A stretch of 64,000 bases of DNA from contig JADJYG010000012.1 of the NCBI GenBank assembly GCA_016719895.1, positions 62,001 to 126,000 of the forward strand, read 5' to 3'. Position 1 is the first letter of the stretch, and each line of letters opens with the position of its first letter. The position numbers were made by a program, and so were the translations under genes. The notes below the pieces were generated by a model that saw only the letters and a program-made list of their open reading frames with translations, searched no databases and was not told the DNA's origin. The DNA is from Saprospirales bacterium (lineage in GTDB: Bacteria > Bacteroidota > Bacteroidia > Chitinophagales > Saprospiraceae). Positions 26,988-33,556 of the stretch are shown here, piece by piece.

Positions 26988-27215
26988 TCAGTTGAGTAGG
27001 GAATACGAATTTTCAAGGCCGACGGGCGTAAAGGAACCCTGATGCAAAACCTGGGGATGCGCGCCTGGTTTAACCCGCATGACCCCGGTCTGTATGTTCA
27101 TCCGGCGCTCGAACCCAGGGCAAAGCGGACAGGAAAAGACTACCCATACGCCATCGCGGCGGGCAGTGCAGGTGTGTTTGGGAGTATCGCCGGAGGTATC
27201 AAAATTAAACAGCAT
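26988..27215 (-). CDS. Small CxxC protein of unknown function
   Basis: This is a 75-residue minus-strand reading frame with protein-like composition. A compact core FSCPLCPGFERRMNIQTGVM contains a CxxC pair, with one more Cys upstream, followed by VLHQGSFTPVGLEN. The pattern suggests a small zinc-binding or redox fold. It is the only credible coding frame in the 500-base gap between the preceding protein and the BTAD regulator. The overlapping plus-strand frames look random. It is supported by sequence character only. Confidence 0.55.
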   Translation of the reverse strand: MLFNFDTSGDTPKHTCTARRDGVWVVFSCPLCPGFERRMNIQTGVMRVKPGAHPQVLHQGSFTPVGLENSYSLLN

Positions 27216-27331
27216 GGATAAAAGGAAGCGTTTTAATGAAGCAGCAAATTGCAGGTCTCAAATGTCTGTTATCTGAAACCATTACAAATATTCTGCCGAA
27301 AAAATATTTTTAAAAAATATATTAGGAACTG

Positions 27332-27367
27332 TTGACAAGCGTCTGTAAATTACGACTATTATTTTTG
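27332..27367 (+). promoter_or_regulatory. Candidate promoter of the BTAD regulator
   Basis: TATTTTTG at 27360-27367 matches TAnnTTTG. TTGACA at 27332-27337 lies 22 bases upstream, slightly farther than the usual Bacteroidota -33 spacing. The start codon is 101 bases downstream, leaving a long leader. The rest of the 27216-27467 gap is AT-rich with no gene seen. Confidence 0.4.
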
Positions 27368-27467
27368 TAATCATGACCTGCCCCGGTGGTTACTTCATAA
27401 TCCAGGCCCACCCCCGGCGGAAGCAGCAGGACATCCGCCGGTTTCCGAATAACCAAAACATTTCGCC

Positions 27468-28664
27468 ATGACGTCCCCCAAGATTGTCGTCTATGGAAAT
27501 GCCGGTATTTCGCAGGAGCAGCTCCATTCGCTGTATACCCGGCAAATTGAAATTACCCCTGTTCCAGCAACCTATCCTACCGACCGGCTGGACTACCTCG
27601 CGCCGTTTGATTTGGTTTTGCTGAATTCTGCTAGCGAGTCGGAGGATGACCTGGAACGCATTCGCGCCCTGCGCCGCCATTATAGCTCGGTTCCGGTGAT
27701 ATTAGCATCCGACAACCCTACCGCATCATACCTCGTGCAAGCCTACCGCTACGGGATTACCGATTGTTTGCTGGCGCCCTTCAACTCTGACCAACTGGCC
27801 GCCTTGGTTTCAGTGTACCTGAAAGATCCCGGCGGCTCCATCGGGCATGCATCGATGGGCCTGGTGCCCACTGCATTCCAGGCGCCGCTGGCTATGCCGG
27901 CGCTGGACGCGCAAGCGGACCTCTCGGCCAGCTTTCTGGGTACCTTCCGACTGTTTCACCGCGGCGAACGCATCGACCTGCCGGGGGGCAACCGCCAGCG
28001 TTCCTTGTTGGCTTATTTAGTTTATCATGCGCAACAGCAAGTACACCGGGACCGGATTATCCGCCGTTTTTGGCCGGACCATGATCCGGACTGCGCAAAG
28101 AACAACCTCAATGTCGGAATTTGCAATTTACGCCGCTTTCTCGAACCGTACTTCACCCAGGAAGTAATTTGCTTCCAGAACGGGTATTTCTTTTTTAATA
28201 AAGAACTCCGGATTGGGCGGGATATCGACGTGTTTACGCACGCCTACCACCAGGGAAAAGATGCCGAACGCCACGGTCAGGATGCCGAAGCGGCGGCGTG
28301 GTACCGGTCGGCCGCTTCTATGGGAACAGAATTCCTGGAAGAATTTTTTGGAGAAGAATGGACCGTCCGGCTTCGGGAAGATTTTACCGAAAAACTCTTT
28401 TCTGCGCTGGATTTCCTGAGCACCTACCAGCAAAAAAACCGGCAATACGACGCCGCACTGGAGACGTTGCGGCGCATGCTGTACAAAGACGATTGCCTGG
28501 AGTCCGTTCACGCTAAGATCATGCAATGCTACCTGAGCCTTGGCAAAAAAGAAAAGGCGGTCAGGCAGTACCACGAATGTGCGCGCATTTTGCAGGAGAA
28601 ATTAAACATGCATCCTTCCACTGAAATGGAGGCGCTGTACCGGCAGGCAAAAGGAAGCGAATAA
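27468..28664 (+). CDS. BTAD transcriptional regulator with degenerate receiver
   Basis: This 398-residue regulator has three parts. Residues 1-125 have a receiver-like alternation, but the site that should hold the phospho-accepting Asp reads DLVLLNSAS and the conserved Lys site reads CLLAPF, so phosphorylation is unlikely. Residues 155-245 form an OmpR/SARP-type winged helix (FLGTFRLFHRGERIDLPGGN ... NNLNVGICNLRRFLEP). Residues 260-395 are a helical BTAD domain with TPR-like pairs (YQQKNRQYDAALETLRRML). SARP/BTAD proteins bind DNA and activate nearby operons. Its neighbours are the sigma factor operon and the CHAT locus, which are plausible targets. Confidence 0.85.
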   Translation: MTSPKIVVYGNAGISQEQLHSLYTRQIEITPVPATYPTDRLDYLAPFDLVLLNSASESEDDLERIRALRRHYSSVPVILASDNPTASYLVQAYRYGITDCLLAPFNSDQLAALVSVYLKDPGGSIGHASMGLVPTAFQAPLAMPALDAQADLSASFLGTFRLFHRGERIDLPGGNRQRSLLAYLVYHAQQQVHRDRIIRRFWPDHDPDCAKNNLNVGICNLRRFLEPYFTQEVICFQNGYFFFNKELRIGRDIDVFTHAYHQGKDAERHGQDAEAAAWYRSAASMGTEFLEEFFGEEWTVRLREDFTEKLFSALDFLSTYQQKNRQYDAALETLRRMLYKDDCLESVHAKIMQCYLSLGKKEKAVRQYHECARILQEKLNMHPSTEMEALYRQAKGSE

Positions 28665-28717
28665 GTATGTTGGGCTATAGCCTGGATTTTAATACAGCAC
28701 CTCTAACCCGCTCAAGC

Positions 28718-29485
28718 CTATTGAAGTCGCTTCAGTAAATCTTGTGCATCGCCATAGCGCCCATTTGCCGGAGCAATTGTTTCCAGGGCTACGATGCATT
28801 CGCTGCGTTTATTTTGGCGCAGGTACGCCAGAGCAAGAGACCAGTTCGCTTCGTCGGACCAGGCGTTGGCCGAGCCGCCTATTTGTTCGAAAATAGTGGT
28901 GGCCGCATCAAATTGTTTCAACTCCATGTAGCAAAAACCGGCGAACATGCGAGCCTCGGTGTCGTCAGGCCAGCGCTGCAGGTAATTGCGCAAGGCCGGT
29001 AAGGCGGCAGCGTAGTCTTCGCGGTTGAAAGCTTCGGCCGCAAGTTGAAGTGGCTGTTCGGCAGACCCGCCGCCCCGTACCGCAAAATCCGCTTCCGGAA
29101 AAGCGCGGTATTGCACATACAGGCGTTCCTGTGCGGGCGGGCGCCAAAAAAACCACGCCACGACCAGTATAGCCATAGCGGCCGCGGCGGCCCACCAAGC
29201 CTGCGGAAGGCGAAAAATCCGGGCGCCGCCGCCGCTTTTTTTATCTGCCGGGCTGCTGCCGGTAAAATGTGATTTTCCCAATTGGTACAGCGTACTGAGT
29301 AAAGCGGTATCTGCCTGCTCATCCATCCACTGGCGGCGCAGGCGTTCGCGGGCCTCCTGAACGGTAGCCAGGGCTTCTGCCAATGCCGGATCGGCATGCA
29401 ATTCGGCTTCAAAGGCTTGCCGTGCCTGCGCGTTCATCACGCCGTCCAGGTAATCTTCAATGCGAGTATAAAGTTCAACTGCCAT
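28718..29485 (-). CDS. TPR membrane protein, putative anti-sigma factor
   Basis: This is a 255-residue protein. Residues 1-55 are helical and anti-sigma-like (RIEDYLDGVMNAQARQAFEA), without a zinc motif. One membrane segment follows at about 94-113 (WWAAAAAMAILVVAWFFW). The rest is periplasmic, with two or three TPR-like helical pairs (AAEAFNREDYAAALPALRNY, ARMFAGFCYMELKQFDAATT). It lies 9 bases downstream of a sigma-70 family gene, the usual place for the sigma's regulator. The TPR part could bind a periplasmic partner. The anti-sigma role is inferred from layout. Confidence 0.8.
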   Translation of the reverse strand: MAVELYTRIEDYLDGVMNAQARQAFEAELHADPALAEALATVQEARERLRRQWMDEQADTALLSTLYQLGKSHFTGSSPADKKSGGGARIFRLPQAWWAAAAAMAILVVAWFFWRPPAQERLYVQYRAFPEADFAVRGGGSAEQPLQLAAEAFNREDYAAALPALRNYLQRWPDDTEARMFAGFCYMELKQFDAATTIFEQIGGSANAWSDEANWSLALAYLRQNKRSECIVALETIAPANGRYGDAQDLLKRLQ

Positions 29486-29494
29486 ACGCGGAGT

Positions 29495-30061
29495 TCATTT
29501 CAGTGTTGAAAATTCGGGTGAAGCCTGTATCCATTCGGTCAGTTGGGCAATACACTCCGACTTTCGTTTGCGAGCGTATGCATAGGAAATACCGAGGTTT
29601 ATGCTCACCTCCTCCATCGAAATACCCGTCCACGACAGTTTCAACAGATTGCGGCAGTTTTCAGTCAGTTGATCAAAAAAGCGGCGGAACAAGCGGTCGC
29701 GTTCGCTTTCGATCAGCGTCGAATCGGCCAGAAGGCCGGCGTCGACTTCCTCCTTAAATCCTTCCGTTTCTGAAATTGTTACCGCCGCGCGCCGGCGGCG
29801 CTTCAATTCATTAAACCATTTGCCCCTGCACACCATATACAAATACGCCTCGAACGGACAGGTGAGCACAAAACCCGGCCGGCGGGCCTGCCGGGTGATG
29901 GCGATCAGGGCTTCCTGGAATATATCGCAGGCGTCGTCGGCCGTACCGCTGTTGGCGCATACGAAACGCTCGATACGGGCGGCAAAGCGGCTGTAAATGC
30001 CGGCAATGCCGCGGTGGTCGTTTTCCAGCAAAGACTGGATGTAGTGGGTGTCTGCATGCAT
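29495..30061 (-). CDS. RNA polymerase sigma-70 family (ECF-like) sigma factor
   Basis: This sigma factor has about 188 residues. Region 2 lies around DDACDIFQEALIAITRQARR and FEAYLYMVCRGKWFNELKRR. Region 4 is a helix-turn-helix near GISMEEVSINLGISYAYARK. An upstream ATG at 30148 would add 29 unrelated residues, so ATG 30061 (MHADTHYIQSLLEND) is preferred. It is followed directly by a TPR membrane protein that probably controls it and is divergent from a lipoprotein gene. It may direct transcription of the lipoprotein, PKD/barrel and CHAT genes; promoter mapping would decide. Confidence 0.88.
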   Translation of the reverse strand: MHADTHYIQSLLENDHRGIAGIYSRFAARIERFVCANSGTADDACDIFQEALIAITRQARRPGFVLTCPFEAYLYMVCRGKWFNELKRRRRAAVTISETEGFKEEVDAGLLADSTLIESERDRLFRRFFDQLTENCRNLLKLSWTGISMEEVSINLGISYAYARKRKSECIAQLTEWIQASPEFSTLK

Positions 30062-30213
30062 ATGTTTGATCAGGCTCTTGCAACGAAGGTAACGGGATGA
30101 AAAATTTTTTTGCAATTTTTCACCACTGCAGGGGTAACAGTCCGGCAAACAGGTGGATATGAGGGAAAATCAGTTTTCAAAAACTTTTCCTTCACGATCA
30201 AAAGCATACTGTC

Positions 30214-31296
30214 ATGAAAAAGTACACACTGCTCGTTTTCGCCCTTGCCCTGACTACCCTTTCCCTTACCCTGTTTTCCTGCGCAAAAGAAGTCGAACCA
30301 ATTGCGCCGCCGGTCGAAGAGACCAACCCGGATATCCCCGACGGAAGCCGGATTTTCATTCACTTCGGCACTTCCACCCAGTTCGGTTGCATGTACAGCT
30401 TCAGCAATTGCATCTGGATTGGCTGGGGCGCGGAAGCCACCAATTTTCACGATCGCCTGGCCCTGCAGTTCGACGAAGGGGATGAAGCAGCCCGGTATTT
30501 CGGCTACTACTTCCCACTGACCCAGGATTACGTGGTGGATGCAGCCACCGCTAAAACCCTGGGCATCCCGGAACAGGTCATCCCGGCCGGTTTTTATTCG
30601 CTGCGCGATGCGGCGAGCGGACAAGCCACCGGCAAACGCCTGGTGTCGTTTGATTCCGAATCCGCGCTGCGCGTTGGCAACCTCGTCAATCCCGCCAATC
30701 CCCAGGACAATATCGGACAGCTGCACAACCTGGCCGTGCAGGTCGTTCTGAACGAAAACCGCGACGCCCTCGAAGCGCTGCAGCAGGACAAAAAAGGTCT
30801 GCAAAAATTCCTGACGGAGAAAGTGACCGCGTTTCTTGCCGAAGCCGGACTGCCTGTGGATGCTGCCGGATTGCAGCGCGCACAGGCCCTCAACCTCGAC
30901 CGCGACTACAGCAATTATGCTGCACGCCTGAACGAAACCCGCCTGAGCGCCAACGATAAAAAAGCATTACTGGATGTTTTTAAGGAAGCAGCGGGCATAC
31001 CTGTCAGCTCGCCGGAAGAACTCGGCCATTTTGTAAATATTCTGACGGAACGCGAAAATCATCTGGCAGGCTATACAAAACTGGACAACCCGAAAGTGGT
31101 ACTTTCCATGATTTCAGTGCTGAAATACAGCCGCTATTTCTGGTACTGGAAATCCATCAGCTCCCCCCATCCGGGCGGCAGCGCTGAACCGGCCAGCATT
31201 CCCGACTGGGTTTGGGCCGATATCATTGGGATGGAACTGGGCGGCCCGGTAGGCTCCGCCGTTGCTTCTGCACTGGTTTACTACGATCAGCGTTAA
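30214..31296 (+). CDS. Lipoprotein of unknown function
   Basis: This is a 360-residue predicted lipoprotein. The signal is MKKYTLLVFALALTTLSLTL with lipobox LFSC, so Cys at about residue 23 would be acylated. The mature protein has no known domain. It contains FGCMYSFSNCIWIGWG with two cysteines, a middle helical region (ALEALQQDKKGLQKFLTEKV) and a small Gly-rich end (WADIIGMELGGPVGSAVASA). It is divergent from the sigma factor, with 152 bases between the starts. A long hairpin follows it. Function unknown; location in the same block as the CHAT protease is the only clue. Confidence 0.8.
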   Translation: MKKYTLLVFALALTTLSLTLFSCAKEVEPIAPPVEETNPDIPDGSRIFIHFGTSTQFGCMYSFSNCIWIGWGAEATNFHDRLALQFDEGDEAARYFGYYFPLTQDYVVDAATAKTLGIPEQVIPAGFYSLRDAASGQATGKRLVSFDSESALRVGNLVNPANPQDNIGQLHNLAVQVVLNENRDALEALQQDKKGLQKFLTEKVTAFLAEAGLPVDAAGLQRAQALNLDRDYSNYAARLNETRLSANDKKALLDVFKEAAGIPVSSPEELGHFVNILTERENHLAGYTKLDNPKVVLSMISVLKYSRYFWYWKSISSPHPGGSAEPASIPDWVWADIIGMELGGPVGSAVASALVYYDQR

Positions 31297-31337
31297 TGCC
31301 AAGTGTTAAATTCGCCATTATATTCGAGGCTCGTCTC

Positions 31338-31421
31338 TTCCCCCAGCCTTTGCAGCAACCCGGATAGTTGGACTGATTTTTCGGTCACAAACTATCCGGG
31401 TTGCTGCAAAGGTTGAGGGAA
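31338..31421. repeat. Long inverted repeat, 23 bp perfect, about 32 bp with extension
   Basis: The arms 31347-31369 and 31390-31412 are perfect 23-base complements around a 20-base loop. Pairing continues outward for about nine more positions with one mismatch and one G-U pair. The loop itself can fold (GAC/GTC). It lies between the lipoprotein gene and the PKD/barrel gene and may be an unusually long terminator. A CCTTTTG run follows but is not immediately next to the stem. Confidence 0.8.
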
Positions 31422-31513
31422 CTGCCTTTTGATAGCCTGCAGTCAGATTTCCACCTTGGTTTCAGATAAAATACAGCAAATTTGCTTCGCTCCTCAACAA
31501 AAACATCCACGCC

Positions 31514-33511
31514 ATGAAAACGCCTTTCACCATCCCTGCTTTTTGCGCTCTGCTTGCCGCGGCACACGTTGCGGCACAAACAACTCCGGATTCGCTGGCG
31601 ATCACCTTTTTCACCCGCGCAGAGAACGGCGGCACCCGATTCACTGCTCAATGCCCGCCGCTGGTTCAAATTGCCGGCGCTCCCAAGGCATTTTACGCGT
31701 ACTATTGGGAGTTTGGCGACGGCGATTTCAGTTTTGAAGAAAATCCCGTCCATAATTATGCAAACGGCGGCCAGTACGATGCGCTGTTCGCCGCGGTCGC
31801 GCACTACGACGACAACAAAAAACCGCCAAAACCAACCAAAAAAGGGGTTTTGGCAGATGCGGGCGGCGGCGAGAACCGCTTGCCGCTGAGCGATGTTTTT
31901 CGCAAACCGGAACAGGGCATCGCCCTGAAAACCCATACCGAACCCGCTGCCGGGGAAGATTTGGTTTGTATCATCAGCTATCGCAACAACGGCGCCTTCA
32001 CCACGGACGGGCGCTTGTATTTATTTTTTAATGAACGGAAATTCCCCACGACACATTTCCAGTTCCTCGAAGCGCGCACTCCTTTCGGCGAAAAGGACGA
32101 TGCGATTTATTCCCAGGCCGGCCCACCCCTGATCTTCGATTGGAGCGCATTGGCGGAGGGCTACGCCGGCGCCGGCGATGCCGCCAACCAGTTTTTCATA
32201 CCGGCGCCTCCAACGGCCGAAGAACTGCTGAAAACAGCGCGTCAAAGTTACCGCGCTGAGCAGGTCTGGCGTTTTACGCAACTCCGGCCCGGCGAAAAGC
32301 GCAACCTCTTTGTCACGCTGCAGGGCACGGCCAACATGCTGAAAGACACCAGCGCCTTTATCCATCTACAGGGCCTCTTCACGCCTTTCGACCCGGCAGT
32401 GCCACCGGAAGAATATACCCTTGAAATTGAAATTGTCAGCTCGCATGACCCCAACCTCATCGCCGTATCGGACAGCCGCGTCAACTACCGCCACCTGGGC
32501 AAGCAAAAGCTGGATTACCAGGTGCGCTTCCAGAACAACGGCGAGGGACCGGCCACCACCGTAGAACTGACTATAAGCTTGCCAAAAGGGCTGAGTATCG
32601 GCAAGATGCGCCCCCTCGAATGGTACCCCGAATGCCCCATCTGCGCCGATCCGCCCCAACCCGGCAGCTGCCTGGATACCGCCACGACCAAAGACAGCCT
32701 GGTATTCACCTTCCGAAATATTTACCTGCCGGGCAGCCACCAGGAGGGCGTGGCCGATTACGACTCTACCAAAGGATTCGTGCGCTACCGCATCGAAACG
32801 CGCAAAGACATGCCCAAGCGCGCCTTTAGCAGCCAGGCGTCTATTGTGTTTGATAAAAACAAGCCGGTACGGACCAATTTTTCCAAAACCCGGTTCAAGC
32901 CGGGTATTTCGCCGGGACTGAAGGCGGGCTACGCTTTTCCGCCCGACAGCGCCGGAAATGGATACATGTTTTTAGGCGCCAGCCTGTCGCCCTACAAGTC
33001 GTGGCGCTTGTACCCCCAGCTGGAGTTGCTGACCGGGGTAAAAGGCGCGGCGGATATCCCGGAAACGTCGCATGCGGACACATTCACGTACATGCCGGTA
33101 CCCGGACAGAACCTGGTGGTGGATTCCATCGTGCAGGTATTGCAAACCGGCTCCCGGGGCTTTGTTTCCTTTGAAATTCCGTTGTTGCTTCGGAAGAACT
33201 TCACCCGGTTTTTCGGCGCCGGGATCGGGGCAGGCGCCCGGATTATCCTGCACAACGGCGAAGACGTACTCCAGGTCAACCGCAGTCTGCGGCGCAGGCG
33301 CATCGACCCGCCCGTCGTTGTGGGTACGGAAATCCTGCCCGGACTGACGGAAACAGTAAATTACCGGAAGACCGAAACCCTGTTTTCGGTCTTTGCCGAC
33401 CTGACATTGGGCTCTGTGCGCGTGGGGCCAAACATCGGGCTGCGCGCGGGCGGCTATTTTCAGGAAGATTTTCACCCGTTTGTACAAGTTTCGGTGGAGT
33501 GGAAATTTTGA
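31514..33511 (+). CDS. PKD/DUF11 protein with C-terminal outer-membrane barrel
   Basis: This is a 665-residue protein with a signal peptide (MKTPFTIPAFCALLAAAHVAAQ). Residues 45-95 are PKD-like (YYWEFGDGDFSFEENPVHNY). A middle beta-rich part is followed at about 325-430 by a DUF11-like domain (LDYQVRFQNNGEGPATTVEL ... SLPKGLSIGKM). From about 450 the sequence alternates like a PorT-type beta barrel (GLKAGYAFPPD, FLGASLSPYKSWRLYPQLEL, VGPNIGLRAGGYF) and ends in WKF, the terminal aromatic expected for outer-membrane barrels. The fusion suggests a surface sensor or adhesin. It is 45 bases upstream of the TPR-CHAT gene and probably in one operon with it. Confidence 0.75.
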   Translation: MKTPFTIPAFCALLAAAHVAAQTTPDSLAITFFTRAENGGTRFTAQCPPLVQIAGAPKAFYAYYWEFGDGDFSFEENPVHNYANGGQYDALFAAVAHYDDNKKPPKPTKKGVLADAGGGENRLPLSDVFRKPEQGIALKTHTEPAAGEDLVCIISYRNNGAFTTDGRLYLFFNERKFPTTHFQFLEARTPFGEKDDAIYSQAGPPLIFDWSALAEGYAGAGDAANQFFIPAPPTAEELLKTARQSYRAEQVWRFTQLRPGEKRNLFVTLQGTANMLKDTSAFIHLQGLFTPFDPAVPPEEYTLEIEIVSSHDPNLIAVSDSRVNYRHLGKQKLDYQVRFQNNGEGPATTVELTISLPKGLSIGKMRPLEWYPECPICADPPQPGSCLDTATTKDSLVFTFRNIYLPGSHQEGVADYDSTKGFVRYRIETRKDMPKRAFSSQASIVFDKNKPVRTNFSKTRFKPGISPGLKAGYAFPPDSAGNGYMFLGASLSPYKSWRLYPQLELLTGVKGAADIPETSHADTFTYMPVPGQNLVVDSIVQVLQTGSRGFVSFEIPLLLRKNFTRFFGAGIGAGARIILHNGEDVLQVNRSLRRRRIDPPVVVGTEILPGLTETVNYRKTETLFSVFADLTLGSVRVGPNIGLRAGGYFQEDFHPFVQVSVEWKF

Positions 33512-33556
33512 CGGGCATTATCTTTAGTCTAAACTTGCAGGAACAAACCTGGCCGT

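Noticed and set aside
31338..31421. MITE or transposon end
   Set aside because: Only one copy is in the window and no transposase or clear target-site duplication flanks it.
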